DNA of 64,000 bases, from positions 26,801 through 90,800 of the forward strand of contig NZ_JANYUY010000032.1 of the NCBI RefSeq assembly GCF_025060755.1, written 5' to 3'. Position 1 is the first letter of the stretch. Each line of letters opens with the position of its first letter. This DNA is from Paenibacillus doosanensis. Its GTDB lineage: Bacteria; Bacillota; Bacilli; Paenibacillales; NBRC-103111. Position numbers and translations under genes: made by a program. Below the pieces are notes generated by a model. The model had not been told where the DNA came from. It searched no databases and worked only from the letters and a program-made list of their open reading frames with translations. Shown here one piece after another: positions 36,440 to 45,382 of this stretch.

Positions 36440-37372
36440 ATGAAAAAACCGGAGCTGTATATATCGGCCGGATCGGCAGAGCAGGCCCGCGCCTATATCG
36501 AAGCCGGGGCGGATGCGGTTGCCGTAGGAGAGCATCGCTACGCCATGCGCATGCCGGGAGAAGTGAAGCTGGACGATCTGGCCGGTCTGATCCCTTGGGC
36601 TCATGAGCGCGGAGCTAGAGTTTATGTCGTGGTCAACAAAATTATGGACAACGATCTGCTGCCGGAGCTTCCCGCCTATTTGCGGCGGCTGAAGGAGCTG
36701 CAGGCGGACGCCGTCGTCTTCGGAGATCCGGCGGTGCTGATTGCGCTTCGCCAAGCATCGGCGCAAGGATTGCCGCTGCACTGGAACGCGGAGATGACTT
36801 CGACGAACTACGAGACGGCGGGATATTGGCGCAGCAAAGGTGCCGTACGGGTTGTGCTGGCCCGGGAGCTGAATCTGGAGGAGACGCTCGGCATCAAGCG
36901 CAATTTGCCTTCGATGGAGGTCGAGGTGCAGGTGCACGGCATTACGAATATTTATCATTCCAAGCGAAGCCTGCTTAAGAATTACCAAGAGCATCAAGGA
37001 CGGGCGGAGCTCCGCGGCAGCGGCATCGAAGAAGGGCTGTTCCTCATCGAGCAGGAGCGCCAGGACGAGCGATACCCGGTCTACGAAGACGTCAACGGCA
37101 CGCATATTATGAGCTCGGACGATATTTGCATGCTGGAAGACCTGCATGAGCTGATGGCGGGGAATATCGACAGCTTCCGCATCGAAAGCCTGCTTAAACC
37201 GGAAGCGTATAATGTGACCGTGATCCAAGGCTACCGTCAAGCGATCGACGCTTATTGCGCCGACCCGGAAGGATATGAATTCCAAGAAGAGTGGATCGAG
37301 GCGATTCGGCGGCTGCAGGACCCGCGCCGGGAGCTGTCCTTCGGATTTTTCTATAAAGAACAAGTGTATTAA
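36440..37372 (+). CDS. U32 peptidase-family protein (YrrN/TrhP1-like)
   Basis: 310 aa. U32 features: LYISAGSAEQARAYIEAGADAVAVGE at the N-terminus, WNAEMTSTNYETAGYW in the middle and the C-terminal IDSFRIESLLKPEAYNVTVIQGYRQAID. B. subtilis YrrN and YrrO act together in prephenate-dependent 5-hydroxyuridine formation at tRNA position 34; the paired arrangement here suggests the same. It lacks most of the cysteines seen in its partner, so it is probably the non-catalytic or accessory half. Confidence 0.88.
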   Translation: MKKPELYISAGSAEQARAYIEAGADAVAVGEHRYAMRMPGEVKLDDLAGLIPWAHERGARVYVVVNKIMDNDLLPELPAYLRRLKELQADAVVFGDPAVLIALRQASAQGLPLHWNAEMTSTNYETAGYWRSKGAVRVVLARELNLEETLGIKRNLPSMEVEVQVHGITNIYHSKRSLLKNYQEHQGRAELRGSGIEEGLFLIEQERQDERYPVYEDVNGTHIMSSDDICMLEDLHELMAGNIDSFRIESLLKPEAYNVTVIQGYRQAIDAYCADPEGYEFQEEWIEAIRRLQDPRRELSFGFFYKEQVY

Positions 37373-37417
37373 TAATGCGGCGATGCCGCACCAACAACTG
37401 TCAAAGGGGTGGAATCG

Positions 37418-38698
37418 ATGACCATGTTACAGCAAGAGCTGCTCGGCAAGCGGGTGCGTCTGGATAAACCGGAACTGCTTGCTCCCGCGGGAAGCCTGGA
37501 AAAATTGAAGTTTGCCGTCCATTACGGAGCGGATGCGGTATATATCGGCGGGCAGCAATACGGTTTGCGCTCCAACGCGGACAACTTTACGTTCGAAGAG
37601 ATGCGCGAAGGCGTGGAATTCGCGGCGAAATACGGTGCCAAAGTATTCGTAGCCACGAATATTTATGCCCATAACGAAGATTTGTCCGGCATTGAGGATT
37701 ATTTGCGCGGCATTCAGGATGCGGGCGTCGCGGCCATTATCGTTGCGGACCCGGTCATTATCGAGACATGCAAACGGGTGGCGCCCAAGCTGGAAATTCA
37801 CTTGAGCACGCAGCAATCGACGATGAACTGGCAAGCGGTGCAATTCTGGAAGGAAGAAGGCGTCGACCGCGTCGTGCTGGCGCGCGAAGCGAGCATGCAG
37901 GAAATTGTCGACATTAAGCGCAACGTCGATATCGAGATTGAAGTGTTCGTCCACGGTGCGATGTGCAGCTCTTATTCGGGCCGCTGCGTGCTGTCGAACC
38001 ATTTCACGGACCGCGACTCGAACCGCGGCGGCTGCTGTCAGTCCTGTCGCTGGAAGTACGATTTGTTCACCAGCGAGGAAGACCAGGCGGAAGGGCTGAA
38101 GGAGCTTCCTCTCTTCAACGAGGGAGATAACCCGTTCTCCATGAGCTCCAAAGATTTGTGCATGATCGAGCATATTCCCGATCTGGTGAGATCCGGCGTG
38201 GACAGCTTTAAGATCGAGGGACGGATGAAGAGCGTCCATTACGTAGCCACCGTCGTAAATGCCTACCGTCAGGCGATCGACGCTTATTTCGCCGATCCGG
38301 CGAACTACAAGCTGAATCCCGATTCGGTCTACGAAATTCAGAAGGCGGCCAACCGCCCGCTGAATACCGGATTTTTCTACGATGAACCGGGGCATGAGGA
38401 TCATATCTTCGAGCCGGAGGATAAAGCGTCTCCTTACGATTTTGTCGGCGTCGTCATGGAATACGACGAGGCTAGCGGCGTTGCGACGATTCAGCAGCGG
38501 AATCATTTCAAGCCGGGTCAGGAGGTCGAATTTTTCGGCCCCAAAGGCACGTTCTTCAAGCAAACGGTGCCGGCTATCGAGAATGAAGAGGGGCAAGCGC
38601 TGGACGCCGCGCGCCATCCGCTGCAAAGAATCCGGATGAAGGTCGATCAGCCTGTCAAACCTTTCGATATGATGCGCAAGCGGATGGGCAAGGCTTAA
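37418..38698 (+). CDS. U32 peptidase-family tRNA hydroxylation protein (YrrO/TrhP2-like)
   Basis: 426 aa from the ATG 8 bases after AAAGGGG; a GTG nine bases upstream overlaps that site and is rejected. The U32 signature lies in EVFVHGAMCSSYSGRCVLSNHF, followed by GGCCQSCRWKYDL; the four spaced cysteines could hold an iron-sulfur cluster. The C-terminus adds a small beta domain (YDFVGVVMEYDEASGVATIQQRN). It probably works with the upstream U32 protein in 5-hydroxyuridine synthesis at the tRNA wobble position. The methyltransferase trmR, which sits before this pair in B. subtilis, is absent here. Confidence 0.92.
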   Translation: MTMLQQELLGKRVRLDKPELLAPAGSLEKLKFAVHYGADAVYIGGQQYGLRSNADNFTFEEMREGVEFAAKYGAKVFVATNIYAHNEDLSGIEDYLRGIQDAGVAAIIVADPVIIETCKRVAPKLEIHLSTQQSTMNWQAVQFWKEEGVDRVVLAREASMQEIVDIKRNVDIEIEVFVHGAMCSSYSGRCVLSNHFTDRDSNRGGCCQSCRWKYDLFTSEEDQAEGLKELPLFNEGDNPFSMSSKDLCMIEHIPDLVRSGVDSFKIEGRMKSVHYVATVVNAYRQAIDAYFADPANYKLNPDSVYEIQKAANRPLNTGFFYDEPGHEDHIFEPEDKASPYDFVGVVMEYDEASGVATIQQRNHFKPGQEVEFFGPKGTFFKQTVPAIENEEGQALDAARHPLQRIRMKVDQPVKPFDMMRKRMGKA

Positions 38699-38730
38699 GA
38701 AAAACCGTCGCAGAAGGCGAAGCTGTGCAA

Positions 38731-38763
38731 GGAAGTCCTTTAATTAAAGGGCTTCTTTTTTTC
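38731..38763 (+). terminator. Terminator after the U32 pair
   Basis: GAAGTCCTTTAA pairs with TTAAAGGGCTTC and is followed by TTTTTTTCT. Confidence 0.88.
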
Positions 38764-38997
38764 TGGGAACTAAGACCCATGGACAAATCTGGTAAAAAGG
38801 AATATTATCCTACGTGTTGCATAGAAAATAAACAATGTGTGCTGCAATAATAGGGGTTTGAGGCGATGGAACTATTTTTTTGACATGAAAGCGATTAAGT
38901 AAAAGGATATTGGAAAAACATGTCGAATAACATTTGGTATACCAAGATATGCTAAGCGTCATCCCTACATACGCAGAATAACCTATTTCAGAGCAGG

Positions 38998-41175
38998 GTG
39001 GTGGGTCCTTTGAAGGAAAGATTGTCCAATTTCAAGCAGTGGACGGAGAAAATCAGCAGTTTATTTGCAGCAAAAAAATCGGGGGTTGAAGGATCGAATA
39101 ACGGAACATCGTTTCTGGGAAGGGCTTCCGGCTCGGTAGGCAGCATCCGGATTGAGAATCCGGTCAAGTCTGTCGGCATGAAATTATTTCTTATTTTTCT
39201 GGTCAGCATTTTGGCGTTCGTGCTGGTTGTAGGCTTCACATCGTTTAATATTTCCAGCGGCGTGCTTCAGAAGAAGGTCGTCGACGCTTCGGAACAAACG
39301 ATTATTCAAGCCGGCCAAAAAATGGATTTGCTGTACGGAGTCTACGAAGATTTATCGATGCAAATTTTGCTGGATGAAGATATGAAAAAGCTGCTTTCCG
39401 ATATCGGAACGGTCAACCCGGGCAGCTACGATTTTCTGCAGCTGAGACAAAAAATCGGTGATAAGCTGAACGTATATTCATATTCCAACAAGACGATCAA
39501 GGCGATTCATCTGCTGCGCGCCAACGGGGAACCGCTAAGCTCTTCGGGAAGCTCCTTGGGCAGCGAGAACTTGTCTTCTGAGGAATGGTACAAGAAGATT
39601 ATGGACAACAACGGCAAGGCGACATGGCTGGAAGCGAAGCCCAAAGGATATTCTCAGGGCACGACTTCGCCGACGTTTGCCGTGGGCAGAGTGCTGAAGA
39701 ATACGACGACGAACACGCAGCAGGCGGTTCTTCTGCTTGAAATCAGCGTCGATGCGATCGATCGCGAATTGGGCGACATCCGCATGGGCGACGGCGGCCA
39801 AACGATGATCCTTACCGACGATTTGAACGTCATTTTCGCCAAGGACACGAACGTTATCGGGCAAAAAACGCCGATCGATATTGCTAAGGAAACGATGGTC
39901 GACGACCGTAACAATACGATGTCCGGCAACAAAGATATGCAGATCGTGTATTATCATTCCGAAAAAACCGGTTGGTACCTCGTTGGCGCCATGCCGATCG
40001 CCGAGCTGGTGAAGGATGCCACAGCGATCTTCAACGTTACATGGGTGATGGCCGGCATTGCGGCAGTCATTGCGGTAATCATCGGCTTCTTCGTCGCGCG
40101 GATGATCGGCACTCCCGTAGTCACGCTGCGCAATTTGATGAAAGAAGGCGAGCAGGGGAATTTGACGGTACGCATGAAAGTAAATTCCCAGGATGAGATC
40201 GGGCAGCTGGGGCAAAGCTTCAACCAAATGATGGAGAAGATCACTCAGCTGGTTCAGCAGACGAACCATTCCGCCCAGGAAGTGCTGGCAACGGCGGCCG
40301 AATTGTCCGACGCGTCGAAGAAAACGGCATTATCGGCCAAAGAGATTGCCGTAGCTACCGAAGAAATCGCCGGCGGCGCTTCGAGCCTGGCTGTCGAGTC
40401 GGAACGCGGCAACGAGCTTACGCATAATATCAGCATTCAAATGAAATCGGTCGTCGACGCCAACATCGAGATGGGCAGTGCCGCCGCAACGGTGCAGCAG
40501 GCCAGCGAACAGGGAATTCAATACATGTCCGAGCTGATCGGCAAGACCAACGCTACGGAAGCGATGACCCGGGAAATGGTTGAGAAAGTCGATAAGCTTA
40601 AAGAAAGTACGAGCTCTATCCGCAAAATTTTGGATGTGCTTAGCAATATTTCGAAGCAAACGAACATCTTGTCCTTGAACGCTACGATCGAAGCGGCACG
40701 CGCAGGAACGGCCGGCAAAGGGTTTATGGTCGTAGCCGATGAAATACGGAAGCTTGCGGATCAGTCCCGTCAATCGATCGCTATTGTCGGTCAGTTCACC
40801 GAAACGATTCAGAAGGAAATCGATGAAACCGTCAAAGTATTGTCCAACGCCTATCCGATGTTCCAAGAGCAAATTTCTTCGGTTAAGGAAGCGGACTCGA
40901 TCTTCAAGGAAGTTCAGACTCACATGGAAGGATTTTCCGGCAGATTGTCTGAAGTGACGGACTCGATCGAAAATCTGAACGCTTCGCAAATCGTATTGTC
41001 CGATGCCATGTCCAACGTCAGCGCCGTAGCGGAAGAATCTTCGGCTACGTCCCAGGAGGTCGCTTCGCTGAGCGCCGAGCAGCTGAACATCAGCTCGGGC
41101 CTCGTACGCTTGTCGGACAAGCTGGAGCAGCTCTCCAATTCGCTGCAGGAATCGCTCAGCAAATTCGAGGTATAA
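38998..41175 (+). CDS. Methyl-accepting chemotaxis protein
   Basis: About 725 aa; the exact start (GTG 38998, GTG 39001 or TTG 39010) is unsettled. A cytoplasmic N-terminal tail of ~60 residues precedes the first membrane helix (MKLFLIFLVSILAFVLVVGF). A double-Cache-like extracellular sensor follows, then a second helix (VTWVMAGIAAVIAVIIGFFVARM), a HAMP domain and a coiled-coil signalling domain with the hairpin tip ISKQTNILSLNATIEAARAG. The ligand is unknown. The 299 bases upstream hold a TTGACA (38880-38885) without a matching -10. Isolated from other chemotaxis genes. Confidence 0.93.
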   Translation: MVGPLKERLSNFKQWTEKISSLFAAKKSGVEGSNNGTSFLGRASGSVGSIRIENPVKSVGMKLFLIFLVSILAFVLVVGFTSFNISSGVLQKKVVDASEQTIIQAGQKMDLLYGVYEDLSMQILLDEDMKKLLSDIGTVNPGSYDFLQLRQKIGDKLNVYSYSNKTIKAIHLLRANGEPLSSSGSSLGSENLSSEEWYKKIMDNNGKATWLEAKPKGYSQGTTSPTFAVGRVLKNTTTNTQQAVLLLEISVDAIDRELGDIRMGDGGQTMILTDDLNVIFAKDTNVIGQKTPIDIAKETMVDDRNNTMSGNKDMQIVYYHSEKTGWYLVGAMPIAELVKDATAIFNVTWVMAGIAAVIAVIIGFFVARMIGTPVVTLRNLMKEGEQGNLTVRMKVNSQDEIGQLGQSFNQMMEKITQLVQQTNHSAQEVLATAAELSDASKKTALSAKEIAVATEEIAGGASSLAVESERGNELTHNISIQMKSVVDANIEMGSAAATVQQASEQGIQYMSELIGKTNATEAMTREMVEKVDKLKESTSSIRKILDVLSNISKQTNILSLNATIEAARAGTAGKGFMVVADEIRKLADQSRQSIAIVGQFTETIQKEIDETVKVLSNAYPMFQEQISSVKEADSIFKEVQTHMEGFSGRLSEVTDSIENLNASQIVLSDAMSNVSAVAEESSATSQEVASLSAEQLNISSGLVRLSDKLEQLSNSLQESLSKFEV

Positions 41176-41224
41176 CCCGCAGGTTCACTATGATTGTATT
41201 TTGTATTATATGTTTCGTAACCGG

Positions 41225-41270
41225 ATGCCTTTTTCATGGGATAGTTTGCCGTGAAAAGGGCATTTTTTTT
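41225..41270 (+). terminator. Terminator after the chemoreceptor gene
   Basis: ATGCCTTTTTCA pairs with TGAAAAGGGCAT around a 15-base loop and is followed by eight Ts. Confidence 0.85.
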
Positions 41271-41335
41271 GTTATGTAAACGGAAGAAGAAGCCCATACT
41301 GCTAAGTAACCTACTGCGAGGAGAGACACAAGCGT

Positions 41336-43177
41336 ATGGCAAACCGGTCTCCGTTAAAGAAGCATCGTTTATTCTATATATTGCTATTGATGACCGTTTT
41401 ATTGATCGGGTTGAACGTGAGACTGTTCTGGATACAGGTTGCTGCGAGCCGCAATTTTACGGACAGGAGCATCGATTTGGTCGAAAATTCCGTCATTCAG
41501 CGGGAGCAGGGAATTGTGCTCGATAGCGGCCGCGGAGACTTCTACGACAGAAACGGAGTCGCTCTAACCGGCAGCGTCAAGACGGTGCTGACGGTTTTTC
41601 CCGTAAAGGAACATTTCCCGGAAAATAATTTGCAATTGAGGCAGCAAATCGCCCAGATTCTTCATGTATCCGAGCGGCAATGGCAGACATTCGTCGAGTC
41701 GCTCAAGAGCCCTGCCGTCTGGACTGCGAACGGGAAGCCCGTTCAGCTGACGGAGGCCCAAATCGGGCAAATCGAGGCTCTGGGGCTGCCGCAGCTTGCC
41801 GTTACGCGATACAAGCAGCGGTATGATGCGGAACAGCTTGCCAGCCAGGTTATCGGTTTTATAAGCCAGGACCCGCAGCGGATTACCCGGCAATTTACCG
41901 ATCAGATTCATAAGGGCGAGCTGCAGTTGACGAGCAAGATCGGCGGCGCCGGACTGGAGAAGACGTTCGAGCCGTGGCTTCAGGGGCTCGGGCCGACTTC
42001 CTTATCTTTGTTTACGGACGGTCTCAAACGGCCGCTTGCCGGGTTGGCTGCAAGGACCGTCTTCCCCGACAATTCGTACTATCCGCTCAAGGTGATCACA
42101 ACGTTAGACGCCTCCATTCAGCGGCGGGTCGAGCTGGTTATGGACAAGCTGCACATTCAAGAAGGAGCGGTTGTCGTTATGGATGCCGCCAATGCCGATG
42201 TCATCGCGATGGCGAGCCGCCCGGAGTTTCATCCGGAGCATGTCGATCTGAAGCAGGGAAGCTGGAGCAACAAAGCTGTGAAGGGAACTGCGCCAGGGTC
42301 TATCTTCAAAACGGTCACTGCGGCGGCGGCGCTTGAGGAAGGTCTGGTTCGGCCGGGCGAAACATTCGATTGCCGGGGGGAATTGGGTAAATACGGTCTG
42401 AGCTGCTGGAAGCAGGGCGGCCACGGGCATATCACCTTCGAGGAAGGCTATGCGCAGTCTTGCAATATCGTGTTCGCCGAAATCGCCGAGCGGCTTGACG
42501 GCGTCAAACTGGAGGAGTATGCGCATAAGCTGGGCTTGGACGTGCGGGTCGGCTGGAGCGGGCGCTTCATGCAGGAGGAAAGCTTTCGGCAATGGGACAG
42601 CGAGGATAAGGGTCAAGTTTACGCCGGCGCAACACCGAAGCAGGACGGCGGTGTCAAGGCGCAGACTTCGATCGGCCAGAGGGACGTTCTGGTCACTCCG
42701 CTGCAAGCCGCGAACATGATCGTCACGCTGCTCTCCGGCGGAGAGGTTGCATCTCCCAGAATCGTCAAGGAGATACGATTTGGCAACGGCCGGTTAATGG
42801 AGGAGCTGCCGGCTCATCGGGTAGAGGGGCTGCCGGCTCATCGGGTAGAGGGGCTGCCGGCCTCCTTATCTCCAGGCACTTCCAAGACATTGCTGTCATG
42901 GATGGAGGAAGTCGTCGATCACGGCACCGGCAGCGGGCTGCAATCCGCGCATTGGAAGGTTGCCGGCAAATCCGGGACCGCTCAGGTCCGGGACAAGCAG
43001 GGCAGGGATAAAGTCAATCAATGGTTTATCGGGTACGGGCCTGCCGAAATGCCCCGATACGCGGTAGCCGTATTAGTTCAGAATGTGACGCCGGACGAAA
43101 AAAGCACATCCGTTCCCTTGTTTCGCCAAGTGATGGATGTGCTTGCTGAGCAGCCCGCTAAAGGAGCGAATGATTAA
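41336..43177 (+). CDS. Class B penicillin-binding protein (PbpI/YrrR-like transpeptidase)
   Basis: 613 aa. One N-terminal membrane anchor (LFYILLLMTVLLIGLNVRLFW), a PBP dimer domain, then the transpeptidase domain: SIFK (Ser322, Lys325), SCN (375-377) and KSGT (545-548, replacing the usual KTG). It cross-links peptidoglycan outside the membrane. The location after mltG and the U32 pair matches B. subtilis yrrR (pbpI). Between the SxN and KSG motifs there is a duplicated 8-residue block (LPAHRVEG twice, then LPA) encoded by a perfect 24-bp tandem repeat. It overlaps the convergent kinase gene by 4 bases. Confidence 0.93.
   Translation: MANRSPLKKHRLFYILLLMTVLLIGLNVRLFWIQVAASRNFTDRSIDLVENSVIQREQGIVLDSGRGDFYDRNGVALTGSVKTVLTVFPVKEHFPENNLQLRQQIAQILHVSERQWQTFVESLKSPAVWTANGKPVQLTEAQIGQIEALGLPQLAVTRYKQRYDAEQLASQVIGFISQDPQRITRQFTDQIHKGELQLTSKIGGAGLEKTFEPWLQGLGPTSLSLFTDGLKRPLAGLAARTVFPDNSYYPLKVITTLDASIQRRVELVMDKLHIQEGAVVVMDAANADVIAMASRPEFHPEHVDLKQGSWSNKAVKGTAPGSIFKTVTAAAALEEGLVRPGETFDCRGELGKYGLSCWKQGGHGHITFEEGYAQSCNIVFAEIAERLDGVKLEEYAHKLGLDVRVGWSGRFMQEESFRQWDSEDKGQVYAGATPKQDGGVKAQTSIGQRDVLVTPLQAANMIVTLLSGGEVASPRIVKEIRFGNGRLMEELPAHRVEGLPAHRVEGLPASLSPGTSKTLLSWMEEVVDHGTGSGLQSAHWKVAGKSGTAQVRDKQGRDKVNQWFIGYGPAEMPRYAVAVLVQNVTPDEKSTSVPLFRQVMDVLAEQPAKGAND
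42806..42861 (+). repeat. 24-bp in-frame tandem repeat inside the PBP gene
   Basis: Two perfect 24-bp units (42806-42829 and 42830-42853), each encoding LPAHRVEG, followed by the first 8 bases of a third. The unit is a multiple of three, so copy-number change keeps the frame. It sits in a surface-loop region of the transpeptidase domain. Confidence 0.9.
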
Positions 43178-44463
43178 TGATAAGAGGTCGTATGCAGCGT
43201 CGGAATCATCAGAGAGAAACAGGTTCCTTTGCCGACCTCGCTGGTAACGTCGATTTTGCCGCGGATCGTTTGAATGACGCGGAAGGTGACCATCATCCCA
43301 AGGCCGGTTCCTTTATCCCTCGTAGAGTAGAAAGGGGTGCCCAAACGGCGAATTTCTTCCGGCGTCATTCCGACGCCATGGTCTATAATATCGATGCAGA
43401 CGCTGCGGCTTTGCACGGTGCCGATAATCCGCAAACGGCCGCCGCCCGGCATCGCTTCAATCCCGTTCTTGAATAAATGAACCATGCACTGCACGAATTT
43501 CTCCTTATTCGCGCTGATGATCATTTTATCTTCCAGCTCCGTCTCCACCTCCACACGGCATAGCTTGGCATAGGGCTCGATCGATTGCAGCGCCTGCTGG
43601 ATGAGCGCTTTGGCGTCCACCAGCTCGATGGCTTCCAGCTGCGGCTTGGCAAACGCCAAATAATCGTTAACGATAGACTGGGCTTTATCGATCTCTTCCA
43701 CGACCATGGAGGTGTACAGATTACGCTTGTCTTCGGAAATGTCGGGCTGCTTCAAGATTTGCATAAAGCCTCTGGCGACGGTCATCGGATTCCTGATTTC
43801 ATGGGCGAACGATGCGGCAAGATCGCTTAACACATTCATTTTATCGACCTGCTGGTTATGGTTTCGTTTGTTGGCATTGATAATCATTTGTTCGATCACG
43901 TAGACGGCAAAGGCGAATGTACAGGCGTACAATAAGCTGTACAAGCCAAAGTACATCCAGAACGAAGCATTCAAGGGAATGCCTACGAGCAGGAACGCCG
44001 CACAGGAAAATACGGTGGAGAAAATGCCGGTAATAAGGCCTACGATACAAGCCGCCGCCGTGCCGCGTATCCGATCCCGGCCGATGATGTACGGTTTGAC
44101 CAGATGTACGAGAAGGATCAGCAAGCCGATAAGCACCACGCTCAGGATAAGCGCCTCAGGACTTCCCCCCAAATAAAACCGGTAGACGATAATGACCGCT
44201 GCGACCCCCAAGGCGGGGAGCAAACCGGCATACAGAATACAGATCGACAGCGGAATGAACCGGAAATCATACAGGAAGCCGTTCGCGAATTGAAACGGAT
44301 AGACCATGCATAACAGCGCCGTTACGGCCGCCGGCACAGCGATGTTGCGATATTTGGCGGACTGGTTCATGCTGTAGTTGCGTTCGGCCCAAAACACATG
44401 ATACGCCATCACGGGAGTAATGATAATTAACATGTTGAACAGCAGTTGTTTAATTACGTCCAA
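43174..44463 (-). CDS. Membrane sensor histidine kinase (5TM-type)
   Basis: 429 aa from a TTG start preceded by AAGGTGATC; a TTG six codons upstream has no ribosome site. The N-terminal half is a bundle of five to six membrane helices resembling the 5TM-LYT sensor (FRFIPLSICILYAGLLPALGVAA). The HisKA phosphoacceptor is in ASFAHEIRNPMTVARGFMQ and the ATPase N, G1 and G2 boxes in HLFKNGIEAMPGG, DHGVGM and GTGLGM. There is no response regulator next to it, a pattern shared with sporulation phosphorelay kinases such as KinB, so that is a possible role (inference). Convergent with the PBP gene. Confidence 0.9.
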   Translation of the reverse strand: MDVIKQLLFNMLIIITPVMAYHVFWAERNYSMNQSAKYRNIAVPAAVTALLCMVYPFQFANGFLYDFRFIPLSICILYAGLLPALGVAAVIIVYRFYLGGSPEALILSVVLIGLLILLVHLVKPYIIGRDRIRGTAAACIVGLITGIFSTVFSCAAFLLVGIPLNASFWMYFGLYSLLYACTFAFAVYVIEQMIINANKRNHNQQVDKMNVLSDLAASFAHEIRNPMTVARGFMQILKQPDISEDKRNLYTSMVVEEIDKAQSIVNDYLAFAKPQLEAIELVDAKALIQQALQSIEPYAKLCRVEVETELEDKMIISANKEKFVQCMVHLFKNGIEAMPGGGRLRIIGTVQSRSVCIDIIDHGVGMTPEEIRRLGTPFYSTRDKGTGLGMMVTFRVIQTIRGKIDVTSEVGKGTCFSLMIPTLHTTSYH

Positions 44464-44717
44464 TGAGATCACCTTAAGCAAAATAATATGGAATGCAGAA
44501 ATTACACGTGTTTATGGGTATTCGACAAATTTTTCTTTTTTCCTACATCTCGCAAGAAAAAAACATTCAGGTTCCAAGCGGAATCGCTTACCCCGTTCAT
44601 CGTCGTGCCGTCAGTAATCCACACTACTGGAATAGGAAAATTCTATACTTGCACGATGTCATGAGCGGCGGAGAGAGAGCATACATTTATGATATGAAGT
44701 TATTTTTAGTTAGTAGC
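44464..44717. other. Gene-free stretch upstream of the kinase and DoxX genes
   Basis: About 254 AT-rich bases between divergent genes. It should hold the kinase promoter on the minus strand, but I could not define it. No RNA gene or repeat is recognised. Confidence 0.4.
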
Positions 44718-44750
44718 TTGACAAAAGTAAATACATTAAAGTAATATACT
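44718..44750 (+). promoter_or_regulatory. Promoter of the DoxX gene with overlapping inverted repeat
   Basis: A perfect TTGACA (44718-44723), an 18-bp spacer and TAATAT (44742-44747). The sequence AGTA-ATA-TACT (44740-44750) is an inverted repeat that overlaps the -10, so a repressor of the MarR/DUF24 kind could act here (inference). Confidence 0.6.
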
Positions 44751-44791
44751 AACATAAAATAAGTTGTTAATTTTAATGGGGAGTGATTGAA

Positions 44792-45178
44792 ATGGTCAAC
44801 GCAGGACTTCTTATTATTCGTATCATTGTGGGATTGATCTTTGCCGGGCACGGTACGCAGAAGCTGTTCGGGTGGTTCGGAGGGCACGGGCTAAAAGGCA
44901 CGGGAGGGTGGCTTGATTCGATCGGAATGAAGCCGGGGATGCTGATGGCATTTCTTGCAGGAATCGGCGAGCTTATCGGCGGGCTGCTCTTTGCAGCCGG
45001 CGTATGGACGCCTGTAGGCGCGGCACTGATCATCATTACGATGCTGGTAGCGATACTTAAGGTGCATGGCCGAAATGGGTTTTGGGTTACATCCGGAGGG
45101 ATCGAGTACAACTTGATTCTTATTGCCGTAGCCCTAGGTATAGCATTGATCGGTCCGGGCGCTTACGTATTGTTTTAA
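44792..45178 (+). CDS. DoxX family membrane protein
   Basis: 128 aa with four membrane helices. The DoxX features are [44 protein letters not shown] and [17 protein letters not shown]. Start ATG after GGGGAGTGA. Family members such as CatD and MhqP in B. subtilis respond to quinone or thiol stress. It has its own promoter and terminator, so it is a single-gene unit. Confidence 0.9.
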   Translation: MVNAGLLIIRIIVGLIFAGHGTQKLFGWFGGHGLKGTGGWLDSIGMKPGMLMAFLAGIGELIGGLLFAAGVWTPVGAALIIITMLVAILKVHGRNGFWVTSGGIEYNLILIAVALGIALIGPGAYVLF

Positions 45179-45212
45179 TCGGCAGGCGAATAATTGGATA
45201 GAGGATGGGGCC

Positions 45213-45247
45213 AAAGCCTTCGGCTGGAAGAAGCCGGAGGCTTTTTG
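45213..45247 (+). terminator. Terminator after the DoxX gene
   Basis: AAAGCCTTCGGC pairs with GCCGGAGGCTTT around TGGAAGAA, followed by TTG. Confidence 0.8.
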
Positions 45248-45296
45248 CCGCGGAACGAGGGATTGTTTCTATGCAGGCCATAAGGCTAAGGAATGG

Positions 45297-45324
45297 GTAC
45301 TAGGGAAAAATAGTACTTTTTTTT
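45297..45324 (+). terminator. Short hairpin with T-tract upstream of the DUF2157 gene
   Basis: GTACT pairs with AGTAC around a 10-base loop and is followed by eight Ts. It could be an additional terminator or a leader element; the stem is only five pairs. Confidence 0.4.
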
Positions 45325-45382
45325 GCCTTGGTGTCGGCTATACTTAAAGTATGGAGAAACGAATGGAAAGAGAGGTGGCGGT

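Noticed and set aside
38880..38902. A CcpA cre-like sequence (TGAAAGCGATTAAG) next to TTGACA upstream of the chemoreceptor
   Set aside because: The 3' half departs from the cre consensus and no matching -10 is placed, so I do not list it as a site.
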